Source of the DNA: an uncultured Lachnospiraceae bacterium
GTDB lineage: Bacteria > Bacillota > Clostridia > Lachnospirales > Lachnospiraceae
Direction of reading: 5' to 3'
Assembly (NCBI GenBank): GCA_951800685.1
Contig: CATOJY010000023.1
Span: 1 to 55,517, forward strand
Length of the DNA stretch: 55,517 nt
Position numbers and translations under genes: made by a program. Below, one piece after another: positions 17,993-27,521 of this stretch (positions are counted from its first letter, which is position 1; the number at the start of each line of letters is the position of its first letter). The notes beneath the pieces are model-generated. The model saw only the letters and a program-made list of their open reading frames with translations. It made no database searches and was not told the origin of the DNA.

Positions 17993-19699
17993 CTACTTCA
18001 CTCTCACAAATCCTTTATTCTCTATTCGATACACCATGTCGCACTCATCCGCCAAACTCCTATGATGAGTGGCAACCAATATCGTTTTGTTTCCTTTCAC
18101 CTGCCGGATCGAATCAATAACCGCCTTCTCTGTTTCCAAATCCAGGGCTGCAGTCGCCTCATCCATCACCAGAAGCTCAAAGTCTTTATACAAAGCTCTC
18201 GCCAGCGCAATTCTTTGGCGCTGCCCTCCGGAAAGCGCCGTTCCATTCTCGCCAATCAGCGTATGGATACCCTCCGGCATCTGCATGACATCTTCCCACA
18301 CATGCGCACACTCCAAGCATTCCTTTACCTTTTCACTGTTTTCTTCCCCTTCTTTGGCAAAAAAGGTAACATTATGACAGATCGTTTCCCCATTTAAATA
18401 TACAGTCTGCGGGATATAGCTGGTAATCTCTCCTATATTGGCCCTGCATACTCCCTGCTCGTCTGTATGGGTCACAATCTCAAAATCATCATATAAGATT
18501 TTCCCTGCCTGCGGTGTCAATAACCCAAGGATCAGATCAAGAAATGTTGTCTTACCAATACCAGAAACCCCGATCACTGCGACTGAACATCCTGCCGGAA
18601 TCTCAATAGAGGCATGTTCAAAAATTTTTTTTCGATCATTATAATAAAACGTAAGATCCTGGACAAAAAGCCCTTTCTGGAAAGTCAGCTTCTTATATCT
18701 GTATTTTTCTTTCTCCCGTTCTGTCTGCCTGATTTCAGAATATCTGGACAATCCTTCTTGCAATGCTTCATAAGACTTTTGTGAAAATTTCATATCATTA
18801 AGTCCACTTACAATGCTATACGCTATTGGTATCATCTTGATCAGCATCGTCAGATATACTAACATTGATGCCAGAAAAATCTCCGTACCTTCTCCCGGAC
18901 GATTCAGGAAACAGGCCAATATGATGAACAAAGCTGTCATCACGAAATTCTGCATGATCATGCTCATCATGCTTCTTTTATACTGATACTGCTTTTGTAT
19001 CTGTGCATACTCCTCACTGACACTGCTATACCGTTGCAAAATGACATCCGCATTGTCAGCGATCTTCATTTCCTTGAAATTTCCGTAAGCGATCGTTACC
19101 TGTGCGTTTGCCTTGATTGCAAACATTCTGGATCTTTCACCATACATCTGTATCTGATTTCTGTAATAGAAAAACATCCCTGCCATGAACAGCATAAACA
19201 CTGCACAACTGGTCAGTCCCAGCCACTTCGAGGTGAATAACATCACCGTAAAATACCCCATCATAGTCAACATATTGATCAGGCTCTCAAGACAGGTCAA
19301 CAGGATATTCATACAGTTTTGGGTATCACTGCGTACTATGGCAACTGCCTGCATCGGACTCTTCTGGTTATGATGCAGCAAATCTTCTTTCAACAGTACT
19401 TCACATAGTTTTTCAGACAACCGTTGTGAGCCGTTGTAGAGAAACCGGTTCTGGACCCTGCATTTATAGAGATCGAAAAACCCTTTTAAAATAGACAACA
19501 AACCCATAAAAAATGTGAATACAACAATCTCTTTCGATGCCTGTTGTTCACGCATGACAACGTTGATGATATAGATGATCACCGAAAAGTTAATAAGATC
19601 CGTAGCCGGACTGACAAAATCTAACAAAATCAAGATTTTCCAGTCACTACGCTCCCTTTTCTCTAGTATCCCTATCAAATATCGAAACATTTCCAGCAT
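17993..19699 (-). CDS. ABC transporter, fused permease and ATPase, flippase-like
   Basis: A 568-residue half-transporter with about six membrane segments followed by an ATPase. Walker A is GVSGIGKTT, the signature is LSGGQRQR, Walker B is LLVMDEAT and the H-loop is ATHH. Its setting among glycosyltransferases suggests a PglK/MsbA-type flippase for a lipid-linked oligosaccharide, working as a homodimer. ATG at 19699 follows GAGGG with 8-base spacing and is preferred over GTG at 19720. PelG in the same operon is a second, unrelated transporter, so two export steps are likely. The substrate is inferred from context only. Confidence 0.85.
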   Translation of the reverse strand: MLEMFRYLIGILEKRERSDWKILILLDFVSPATDLINFSVIIYIINVVMREQQASKEIVVFTFFMGLLSILKGFFDLYKCRVQNRFLYNGSQRLSEKLCEVLLKEDLLHHNQKSPMQAVAIVRSDTQNCMNILLTCLESLINMLTMMGYFTVMLFTSKWLGLTSCAVFMLFMAGMFFYYRNQIQMYGERSRMFAIKANAQVTIAYGNFKEMKIADNADVILQRYSSVSEEYAQIQKQYQYKRSMMSMIMQNFVMTALFIILACFLNRPGEGTEIFLASMLVYLTMLIKMIPIAYSIVSGLNDMKFSQKSYEALQEGLSRYSEIRQTEREKEKYRYKKLTFQKGLFVQDLTFYYNDRKKIFEHASIEIPAGCSVAVIGVSGIGKTTFLDLILGLLTPQAGKILYDDFEIVTHTDEQGVCRANIGEITSYIPQTVYLNGETICHNVTFFAKEGEENSEKVKECLECAHVWEDVMQMPEGIHTLIGENGTALSGGQRQRIALARALYKDFELLVMDEATAALDLETEKAVIDSIRQVKGNKTILVATHHRSLADECDMVYRIENKGFVRVK

Positions 19700-19723
19700 C
19701 TTCGTTTCCCTCTGAAGCACATC

Positions 19724-20803
19724 TTATCTTTCCATCAATTTCGCTATCATCCAAAATGGCAGACACCTATATAGCAGCCAAAATATCCACCTTACTCTTG
19801 CCTGACTAGTCTGACTCAATAGTCTCGGTTGTAATAAATCCTTCTTCTTACATACAAACCAGACAAATTCCCCCTCTATTTCCTTCCAGATCCTTTTCCC
19901 TCTCTCAGAATGTACGATTACCATAGAAGTCCCCATCCCATCCTCCAAATCAGGCCGGACGCAGTCTATCGACCAAAAATCTCCAATCGTAAAATCACTG
20001 TTCCTGTCTACCGAACAAAACTTACAATGATGACAGGATGGACGCAATATATAGTTTCTAAAATACATTTTGCAATAAATATCCTGGTAAAGGGAATCGA
20101 CATATTCTACGCCATCGATAACATAAGACCGTACATGTCCATTATCTTTATTTCGTTTGTCCCGAAAAGAAAATACAGTCATTTTCCCTCTATGTTTATG
20201 CTCCAGATACCTCACATAATCCTCCCAGATTCCTGGAGAAGGCACACCATAACATACCAGATCCACAACAATCAGTTTTTCATAGGTTTTTTTCAAAAAC
20301 AACATAAGCGCCTGTGCCTGGCAAGGAGTTCCACAAAAAAGAACCCATCTGTTTTCTTCCAGATTTTTCTCTATTCTTCTGTAGATCCCCTCCATACTGC
20401 TCTGAACATACTTCGTCCTCTTAATCCGTTCAAGCTGTATCTGATTTGATGCTTCTGTATGGATCACACGCATATTCCCATCATATCCTGCACCATAAAC
20501 GCTTCCTTGTCTCTTAATCACATACTCTGCCAGTACAGCAAAGACACCCCCAGAAGAGCTGGAATATCTAAGGCCTTCGTCTTTTGCCTGGGCACCCAGA
20601 TAAAGCTTGAGACCTCCACCTCTCTCCTGCTCCCCAACTGGACATACCTGTCTGCATTTTCCACATTCAGTACAGACTGACTGGTTAACCTGTGGATAAC
20701 AAAATCCTTCCTGATCGCGAATCATGGTAACTGCCTTTGCAGGACAGATTTCTGCACATGCCCCACATCCACAACAGGCCTCTTTCTTTTGATACTTTTT
20801 CAT
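19724..20803 (-). CDS. FrhB-like (F420 hydrogenase/dehydrogenase beta) iron-sulfur protein
   Basis: The 359-residue protein begins with two ferredoxin clusters, CCGCGACAEICP and CTECGKCRQVCP, within the first 55 residues. The FrhB-type domain follows, with YSSSSGGVF, LFCGTPCQAQAL and a further Cys cluster HHCKFCSVDRNSDFTIGDFW. In Firmicutes such proteins sit in capsule or teichoic-type loci next to pyruvyltransferase-family proteins. They probably do a flavin/Fe-S redox step on a sugar or polyprenyl substrate; a true F420 role is unlikely here. GAGGTTATGAG precedes the ATG, 15 bases after the pyruvyltransferase-family gene. No reaction is proven for this type. Confidence 0.85.
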   Translation of the reverse strand: MKKYQKKEACCGCGACAEICPAKAVTMIRDQEGFCYPQVNQSVCTECGKCRQVCPVGEQERGGGLKLYLGAQAKDEGLRYSSSSGGVFAVLAEYVIKRQGSVYGAGYDGNMRVIHTEASNQIQLERIKRTKYVQSSMEGIYRRIEKNLEENRWVLFCGTPCQAQALMLFLKKTYEKLIVVDLVCYGVPSPGIWEDYVRYLEHKHRGKMTVFSFRDKRNKDNGHVRSYVIDGVEYVDSLYQDIYCKMYFRNYILRPSCHHCKFCSVDRNSDFTIGDFWSIDCVRPDLEDGMGTSMVIVHSERGKRIWKEIEGEFVWFVCKKKDLLQPRLLSQTSQARVRWIFWLLYRCLPFWMIAKLMER

Positions 20804-20818
20804 CTCATAACCTCAAAG

Positions 20819-21943
20819 TCAGCAAAATTCCCTTGGCCTAATATTGTCCATTAGAAAATTTCCGGCTGCTTCCACACTCTCTTTGATCCGCTTCTCAACT
20901 TCCCTCCAATCAACGCTGGCCTCCGTTTCCACTCCTGTATTCTCCTCATACAGCCTGTGTTCCAGTCCGCTAATTTTTAGTATATTGCTGATTCTTTCTC
21001 CGACACTGCTATGTAAAAAAGCAACAAATTTTTTCTGGAAGATAATACTGAAAGCGATCACATGAAAAGAACTCGATATCACATAATCTGCCTGGTGAAC
21101 ATATCCTAAAAATTCTGAGGGCCCGGCAGTATAATCTGTTACAATTTCCGCATCATCTATCGCCACCCCATCCGTGACTTTGATAATCTCCCAACCTTTT
21201 GCAGCCGACAGTTTCTTTGCGAAATCAACCAGCTTATCGTTTTGTTCTGTCATATAAATAAAAATAAATTTCTTGTAAACCGGCAGTTTCGTGATCTTTT
21301 CCCACTCTTTCTTCTCCAACAGAAAAACAGGATCCAGAACGGCAGTCACATCCTTGTCATAAAATTGTTTTACATAGGAAACAGCGGCTCTCTCCCTGAC
21401 GGAAACAGCATCCACATGTTTTATCAATTCTGCAAACGTCCTGTCGTACTTAGAAGGAAGGGCCGCCGTCCCTAAACTAGCCGCATAAGCAATTACTTTC
21501 TCTTTATATGGATTTTTAAAATGACCAAAATACGCCTTTCGCAGACCGCACGTAATACTGGGATTCCAGATCTGGTCACTTCCTACGATATAATACCGAT
21601 AAGTAAGCTTCTTTAATTGCGCATCCAAATATAACTTTTTTCTCTTTCCTTCCGTAAGACATTGTCTTCTAAAGCATTCCATCTTCGTTCTTTTCTCAAA
21701 AAAAGCCCTACCCATCTTTAAATTCTTTTTCCATCTATGCCACCCATAATACAGAATACCAGGCAACCCTCCAACAGGTATATAGGGGATCCACCAATGT
21801 CTCCCTGTCATATAAGGTGGTTCATACTGCACGATCTCAACTTTTATCTCTCTCCGTCTCAGATACTCTTTCAGGCCATAAGCCTGCAGCATCGCTCCAT
21901 AATTGTCTGCGCAGTGAAATGTCAGGATCCCCACATCATTCAT
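20819..21943 (-). CDS. Polysaccharide pyruvyltransferase family protein
   Basis: The 374-residue protein starts with VGILTFHCADNYGAMLQAYGL, contains VGSDQIWNPSITCGLRKAYF and VSVRERAAV, all hallmarks of the polysaccharide pyruvyltransferase family (CsaB/WcaK-like). Such enzymes may add pyruvate ketals from phosphoenolpyruvate to sugars, giving an acidic glycan, although many members have no proven reaction. GGAGAGGAAAGCT precedes the ATG, which overlaps the DUF1919 stop as ATGA. Together with the FrhB-like protein it forms a pair often seen in Firmicute capsule loci. Confidence 0.9.
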   Translation of the reverse strand: MNDVGILTFHCADNYGAMLQAYGLKEYLRRREIKVEIVQYEPPYMTGRHWWIPYIPVGGLPGILYYGWHRWKKNLKMGRAFFEKRTKMECFRRQCLTEGKRKKLYLDAQLKKLTYRYYIVGSDQIWNPSITCGLRKAYFGHFKNPYKEKVIAYAASLGTAALPSKYDRTFAELIKHVDAVSVRERAAVSYVKQFYDKDVTAVLDPVFLLEKKEWEKITKLPVYKKFIFIYMTEQNDKLVDFAKKLSAAKGWEIIKVTDGVAIDDAEIVTDYTAGPSEFLGYVHQADYVISSSFHVIAFSIIFQKKFVAFLHSSVGERISNILKISGLEHRLYEENTGVETEASVDWREVEKRIKESVEAAGNFLMDNIRPREFC

Positions 21944-22596
21944 AGCTTTCCTCTCCTGCTTCGTATCTTTTTACCATTTAGAAATCTTACATAATCGAAA
22001 GAATCCAAATACCGCCTTCTCAGAAATCGATCCCTAAAATCTATGACAACTCCCACTTCCTCCCGATCTTCAAATCCACTAATACAATAGGCGGAAGAAA
22101 ATTCAGGATACTCTACATGTGTGAAAATAACTTTATTTTCATAGGGCAGCTGGTCAAATTTTTTGATTGTTTCATAAGTACAACCATCTTTTTCTGAACC
22201 GACAATAAAAAGATTATCCCATCTGATTCTCTGTTTTCTTTCCTCCCATTTTAGTGCTCCTTCTTCAAAACTGTTATAATGGATAAAATGGATTCTAACA
22301 TCTCCTAACAGACCGACCGGATACTGCATATTCTCCTTGACTTCCACCAGTTTCTTCTCCATATACCATTCCAAATTGCCGGCCATCTTAACAAAATCAT
22401 TCATCTCGATCATCAGATTAACCGTAGGCGTAAGATACTCTAGACCGAGATCATAATACATAAATGCCCCCGTGCAGTTCGATCCGATAATCGTAAATTC
22501 TTTATTCCTCAACCGATTATATTTCCTCTTTTTGTACAGCTTCCATTCTCTCTCTTTCACGGTATTAGAGACAGATAATACCAGCCTTTTTATCAT
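21940..22596 (-). CDS. DUF1919 exopolysaccharide-locus protein
   Basis: The 218-residue protein matches the DUF1919 pattern: NKEFTIIGSNCTGAFMYYDLG at the start, then LTPTVNLMIEMNDFVKMAGNLEWYM, YPVGLLGDVRIHFIHYNSFEEG and FTHVEYP. Members are encoded in capsule and exopolysaccharide clusters and may be glycan-modifying transferases; function is unproven. The start at 22596 lies one base after the stop of the preceding membrane-protein gene and follows GGAAGCGAG. A longer open frame to 22677 would lie wholly over that gene and is rejected. Confidence 0.82.
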   Translation of the reverse strand: MIKRLVLSVSNTVKEREWKLYKKRKYNRLRNKEFTIIGSNCTGAFMYYDLGLEYLTPTVNLMIEMNDFVKMAGNLEWYMEKKLVEVKENMQYPVGLLGDVRIHFIHYNSFEEGALKWEERKQRIRWDNLFIVGSEKDGCTYETIKKFDQLPYENKVIFTHVEYPEFSSAYCISGFEDREEVGVVIDFRDRFLRRRYLDSFDYVRFLNGKKIRSRRGKL

Positions 22597-22597
22597 G

Positions 22598-24988
22598 TTA
22601 TTTCTCGCTTCCCAAATTATACGGCAGACTTCCTGCATCCTGCCTGAAATAGTAGCACACAAAATCATCATCCTCATAATAGATGTTCAATACCGAGGGA
22701 TGTCTCTTAGCAAACTGCTGACACCAGCCATACGCCCTCGATTCCAGAATCGTCCGGTTTTCAAGCTGTAAATACATCGACCAGGCATTATCATACGCCG
22801 GAAGTTCTTTCGCCGCCTCGCTCTCCGAAATCTGTGAAGCCAAGATCTCAGGGTTCTGGCTTGCTCCACTATTCGGATATTTTATGGCATATATATTCCA
22901 AAAAGGATCTTTATATTTTTCTTCTCCCATCCACCACGGTCCCTGGAAAAAATGAGACTGCGCATAGAGAAGCGGCTTTTTCTCCACATAAATAAATACA
23001 TATTCTGATGGAATTGAATACGTTTCCTTTTCACAATTCTCCACAAAGGTAAGCAGCTCCTCATGCCACCCATATTGAATCACGGGATAGAGCTCATCCG
23101 TAGGCGATACGATTGTATAACTGTACCGTGGAAACGTATTGATAATAGATTCCGTCACTGTCACCGCCGCATTATACCGCGACATTTCATAGAATAGAAA
23201 TCCTCTAAAATTTCCTGTCACTACAACAGTTCCATAGATTCCTGCAAGTGATGCCAATGACAAAATCCTTAAGAGAATGTCAGTGCAAAAACGAAGCGAT
23301 TCACAAAACATAAAATCTATTGGCATCACCATAACTGCCAAAAGCAGTATGTGCCCCGGTGCAAAAAAACGTCCTTCCGGTATGAGATCCGGTAGTCCGA
23401 CCATAGGCGCAACATATACAAATATGTACAGTACAGACGAGAGGATCACCGGACGATATCCGCCATATTTCTCATGAAACGGTTGTAACCGGACAATACG
23501 TCCAGACAGCCAGAGTAATCCTATGATGACTGCCGTGATGGCAAAGAACCATCCTCCCCTTTCTCTGCCATACAATGCAGAATATCCTTGATCATAAATT
23601 TCAGTCACACCACGTAGGAGCGCTGCTGTAATGCTAATTTCCTTACGCTTGCTATTCGTCTCCTCTTCTACCGTCTCCTGTTCCCCCACAGCATCTTCCT
23701 GCTCCCGTAACTCCCTGCTCTCCTTACCACTCATGGCATTCATTGCCCAATCAATAGATGCGCTAAAGGGAATTCCCTGCATCCTTGCACCCGCCATAGG
23801 CGTCAACGCAATCAGACATGCGCCAAACAGTGCAGCCAGCAAAGGAAGCAGACCGTTTCTGCTAAATGTCTTTTTCCATGCAAAAATAACAAACGCAGAG
23901 CACAAGATCGCCATCATAAGAACCACATGAAAATGAACTGTAAGTGCCGCCGCCCAAGACATCATAAACAGAAAAAGGGCTTCCCGCTTCCTTCCGCTTT
24001 CCTGGTCACTTTCCAGATAACTGGCAAGATAGAGCACACACAAAAACACGGTATGCAGTCCAAACTCCTGCGGCAGCGTAATCTGCAGCCGGAACATACT
24101 GTGAATCAGATCCGCATTTCCCAAGTCCAGGGTCAGAAATAACATGAGCACAAGCAACGGTGTATACCGCCAGTGAAACACTTTTCTTAACAACAGGTAA
24201 GCTGCAACCATAAAAACAGCCACATGGATTCCCTGCAAAAACAACAAAATGCTATACACGCGGATCCCCAAAAGCGTATGCAGACAGTAAATAAAACAGT
24301 GCATGCCCTCTGGATAGATCCCTTCCAGAAATATTTTGCCTTCCAGCAATCCATAGATCCACTTATGGTGAATATAGAGATCCCCATACCCATAGGAGGG
24401 GATCTGAAATGCACCGTAAGAAAAATATCCCATTCCAAAGGCAAGCACCAACAGAAGAATACCGTATTTCCAGAAAAAACGGCTGGCTCCCGCTCCCAGG
24501 TTCCAAATCTGCCCTTTTACTTTTATCTTGACTTTCTGCCAGTTACAGGATTTTATTCTTTTCCAATAATCAAAGCTCAAAAAGCGCACTGCTTTTTTTG
24601 CATGTCTATAACACACCAGGAAAAAGAGCAATACAAGAACCAGCGCCCTGTATTTTCCTCTTAATTTTCGGACATCCGGGAAATCTGCTTCCATCATTCT
24701 CCGGTATTCCCCATCAAGATAGGACACCATGTTCTTGCACAACGCCAATAAGAAAATACCGTAGATAACCAGACGAACGCTCCATGGACGCAAACCATGA
24801 AATAAGCCCAACACCAAAACAATCGTATTGGCCATAACGATTGGCACAGTAACGCAAAAACTAAAACGATACGTTTTCGTCTTTGCTTTCAAATGACTGC
24901 TAAATACTACAGAAGGCCAAAGAAACATCAGGAGCAGATAGCCACAAAATACCTTTACGTATTCCATTATCCAATACCATGGATCCAT
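22598..24988 (-). CDS. Large polytopic membrane protein, paralog B
   Basis: The 796-residue protein is the paralog of the one at 10467-12698 and has the same plan: about ten or more membrane segments, a variable loop, and a conserved C-terminal soluble block. It is longer by roughly 50 residues, from a charged insertion near residues 90-160 and an acidic linker (GKESRELREQEDAVGEQETVEEE) mid-protein. The conserved loop YxHHxW...GIYPExMHCFIYC suggests an active site facing outward. A GT-C-type transferase or polymerase is the best guess, not proven. The ATG at 24988 follows GGGGAGATAAC; the preceding gene stops at 25006. Confidence 0.75.
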   Translation of the reverse strand: MDPWYWIMEYVKVFCGYLLLMFLWPSVVFSSHLKAKTKTYRFSFCVTVPIVMANTIVLVLGLFHGLRPWSVRLVIYGIFLLALCKNMVSYLDGEYRRMMEADFPDVRKLRGKYRALVLVLLFFLVCYRHAKKAVRFLSFDYWKRIKSCNWQKVKIKVKGQIWNLGAGASRFFWKYGILLLVLAFGMGYFSYGAFQIPSYGYGDLYIHHKWIYGLLEGKIFLEGIYPEGMHCFIYCLHTLLGIRVYSILLFLQGIHVAVFMVAAYLLLRKVFHWRYTPLLVLMLFLTLDLGNADLIHSMFRLQITLPQEFGLHTVFLCVLYLASYLESDQESGRKREALFLFMMSWAAALTVHFHVVLMMAILCSAFVIFAWKKTFSRNGLLPLLAALFGACLIALTPMAGARMQGIPFSASIDWAMNAMSGKESRELREQEDAVGEQETVEEETNSKRKEISITAALLRGVTEIYDQGYSALYGRERGGWFFAITAVIIGLLWLSGRIVRLQPFHEKYGGYRPVILSSVLYIFVYVAPMVGLPDLIPEGRFFAPGHILLLAVMVMPIDFMFCESLRFCTDILLRILSLASLAGIYGTVVVTGNFRGFLFYEMSRYNAAVTVTESIINTFPRYSYTIVSPTDELYPVIQYGWHEELLTFVENCEKETYSIPSEYVFIYVEKKPLLYAQSHFFQGPWWMGEEKYKDPFWNIYAIKYPNSGASQNPEILASQISESEAAKELPAYDNAWSMYLQLENRTILESRAYGWCQQFAKRHPSVLNIYYEDDDFVCYYFRQDAGSLPYNLGSEK

Positions 24989-25005
24989 GTTATCTCCCCT
25001 TCCTG

Positions 25006-26436
25006 TCAATGATCGTATAACTCAATGCTGCCAATACAATACCCGTATTCTTCCGCCTCCTGCTCGTTCGCCAGAAGAATCCGACCCCCGGTTTTTGAAT
25101 CAGTAATAAAAAAATATACTTCATACTTTGTTTTTAACAATATATCTACAGGAATGTCCGATGTAAGAGTCAAATGCTCTTCCGCCTCATTACCTCCTGC
25201 TAATTTACGCAAATCTCCTTTCATCGCATAAGTCAGATAAGTACCTTGTTCTTCGTCATAAAGGACAATGCCAACCTCAGGTTTTGCATACAGTGGCGCA
25301 AAACCAACATTTTTCATCGTTACCCCGACTTCCAGAAAATCTGAAAACGTATTATGGTGAAATGCCACTTCCTGGATTAGCAGACGATACCCTAAATGTC
25401 GTTCAATATAAGTATACCCATCCATACCTCGATAGCAGCCTTTAACCTTGACTTTTACATTCTTCCATTTATCTAAGACCGCCTGATCGTGTCCTGAATT
25501 CAAGTAGGTTACATGCATTGCTGCAAGATCTGTTACCGCATTATCAAAATCATTGTATTGATTGTCCTGAATCACCTCTCCCCCGTTCGGGACCTTCTTA
25601 CAGAGCTCTCCTTGAAACTGCAGTTCTTCCGTCCGTTCGGAAATTTTCTCCCCTGCAATTTCCTGTATGCGATAAGTGCCATAGTCACTTTCACTTCCAA
25701 GCATACCGTCATTATACAGACTGAGTCGTCCGGCGAATGCATGCTCTTCCAAAGCTTGCTGTGATATTTCCTGCATTCCAGTAATCCTACGCCACTGTTC
25801 GGGGGTCCTGACTGCAAGAAAAATATTTGGATCCGTTACGCAGTCCAGCTGCTCTATAAGCTGCTGCATCTGCACATCGCCAAAATACTTCGTTCCATTC
25901 ATCTCACCCCAATTACCAATAAACAATCCCTGTATGATAAAAATAGGATTGTCTGTATCTTGCAGCACAGGTTTTAGCTGCTCCATATGCCGTAATATGA
26001 TTTCTATCGTTTCCGGTTCATACTTATCATTCTCTCCATCCCAATCGTACATGAATCGAACGATCAACTGCTTATTAAGATCTCCAAGGGATTGAAACAA
26101 AGATTGTATATTTTCTATTCCTTGCTTGCTGATCTCACCATCACGATAATTTTGCAAATTAATTTCAACCAGAGTGAGACTCGTATCTTTGTCTGTCCTA
26201 TACAGTTCCTGAACAAGCTTCCAGTAATTGACCTGCTCGTCTGTTATCATGAAGCGGTAAAGCTGGTAGAAACCCCTCCCAGGATTTTTAAGTTCCCGTG
26301 ATGATTCTGTAAACAGATAGCTTTCCATTCTGATATTTCCTCGATACTTATGAAACATTAACATACTAAGGGATAAAATCATGATCATTCCAACAAACAG
26401 CACCAACAAGAAACGCCTCCTATTCGTTTTGATCAT
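25006..26436 (-). CDS. DUF4874/DUF4832 exported TIM-barrel-like protein
   Basis: The 476-residue protein has a single N-terminal membrane anchor (residues about 8-28), so it should face outside. Then comes the DUF4874 mark NPGRGFY and a barrel-like region with LTLVEINLQNY, LIVRFMYDWDGEN, IFIIQGLFIGNWGEMNG and SLYNDGMLGS. The C-terminal 130 residues look like a beta-rich DUF4832 domain. The acidic residues at strand ends (D-W-D-G-E, W-G-E-M) recall glycoside hydrolases, so it may trim or process the exported polymer. That is inference; no activity is established. GAGGAT precedes the ATG, 5 bases after the preceding stop. Confidence 0.78.
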   Translation of the reverse strand: MIKTNRRRFLLVLFVGMIMILSLSMLMFHKYRGNIRMESYLFTESSRELKNPGRGFYQLYRFMITDEQVNYWKLVQELYRTDKDTSLTLVEINLQNYRDGEISKQGIENIQSLFQSLGDLNKQLIVRFMYDWDGENDKYEPETIEIILRHMEQLKPVLQDTDNPIFIIQGLFIGNWGEMNGTKYFGDVQMQQLIEQLDCVTDPNIFLAVRTPEQWRRITGMQEISQQALEEHAFAGRLSLYNDGMLGSESDYGTYRIQEIAGEKISERTEELQFQGELCKKVPNGGEVIQDNQYNDFDNAVTDLAAMHVTYLNSGHDQAVLDKWKNVKVKVKGCYRGMDGYTYIERHLGYRLLIQEVAFHHNTFSDFLEVGVTMKNVGFAPLYAKPEVGIVLYDEEQGTYLTYAMKGDLRKLAGGNEAEEHLTLTSDIPVDILLKTKYEVYFFITDSKTGGRILLANEQEAEEYGYCIGSIELYDH

Positions 26437-26441
26437 ATCCT

Positions 26442-27521
26442 CTACCCCATTTTTAATATTTTGACCCGGAAGGCAACAGCGGCCACGCTACAGAACATAC
26501 GTACCATGTACCAGACTGGCTCAATCCCTGAGTGCATACTTTTACCATCTGTTCTCACATGCATCACCGCCGGTATTTCGACCAACTGAAATTTCAAAAG
26601 CAGCATCTGCATAACCATATTGGCATCTGGATATTGATGATCAAAGTTATTATATTGGGAATAATAGGTAAAAGCATCTCTGCTTAATCCCTGAAGTCCT
26701 GTTGTTGGATCTGCAATCTTTCTCCCCGTCGCAACCTTGATCATGGTGCGAAACAGCCAGAATGCAAATTTCTTAAACACAGAAACGGGGAATTCCGAAC
26801 TGCCTTCCATAAATCTGGACGCCAGCACAAGATCAGGTTGTCTGTCACTCTCGCCATTGCTCCTAAGTTTTTCATAGATAAACGGAATATTACAAGCATC
26901 ATGCTGCCCATCCGCATCCATCTGAATAACATATTGATAATTTCTTCGGACTGCATACTTATACCCTAACTGCAATGCGCTGCCATACCCTAGTCCAAAT
27001 ACATTCGTGATCTGTGCGCATTGGTAATTGCTGATGATTTCCCCGGAAGTATCTGAGGAAGCGTCATTAACACACAGGATATCTGCTATCCTTTCTATCT
27101 CTGGCCGTGACAGCTGTTCCAATACCTTCTGTATATTTTTTTCTTCGTCTTTCACAGGAAGGATGATCAGCAGATCTTTGCTTGATTCTTTGCCTATGCT
27201 CTTGTCTTCCTGACGGAGCAGTGATACTTCTATCGCCAACTCATGGTTTTTGAGTTTCATGCGGGACAGAACCAGACTAAAAGAATAACAGACTATGAGA
27301 CCGATCATGCTCATACAAATCACGGTGCCTTCTCCATAAACGTTCCCCTGCCATACACAACATCGTGACACTGATCCCATGACAAGCAGTAACCCAAAAG
27401 TTTCCCATATAACAGCAAAATCCGCTGTCATTTTTTTCACAGCAAGAAACCAGAAGCTGGATAACACAAGTGCAATCCCGGCAGCCGCTATCGCAATTTT
27501 TATGATACTTCCTGTTTCCAT
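26442..27521 (-). CDS. DUF2304-DPM1-like GT2 fusion protein
   Basis: Residues 1-105 look like DUF2304: three membrane segments, FWFLAVKKMTADFAVIWETF and the trailing SRMKLKNHELAIEVSLLRQE. Residues 117-330 are a dolichol-phosphate-mannose-synthase-like GT2: LLIILPVKDEEKNI, VNDASSDTSG, QMDADGQHD and ADPTTGLQG. These two parts are usually separate neighbouring genes. The enzyme probably moves a sugar from a nucleotide donor to polyprenyl phosphate, feeding GT-C-type transferases such as the two large membrane proteins of this operon. The ATG lies 22 bases inside pelG, behind AAGGAAATAAAAG. Confidence 0.85.
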   Translation of the reverse strand: METGSIIKIAIAAAGIALVLSSFWFLAVKKMTADFAVIWETFGLLLVMGSVSRCCVWQGNVYGEGTVICMSMIGLIVCYSFSLVLSRMKLKNHELAIEVSLLRQEDKSIGKESSKDLLIILPVKDEEKNIQKVLEQLSRPEIERIADILCVNDASSDTSGEIISNYQCAQITNVFGLGYGSALQLGYKYAVRRNYQYVIQMDADGQHDACNIPFIYEKLRSNGESDRQPDLVLASRFMEGSSEFPVSVFKKFAFWLFRTMIKVATGRKIADPTTGLQGLSRDAFTYYSQYNNFDHQYPDANMVMQMLLLKFQLVEIPAVMHVRTDGKSMHSGIEPVWYMVRMFCSVAAVAFRVKILKMG

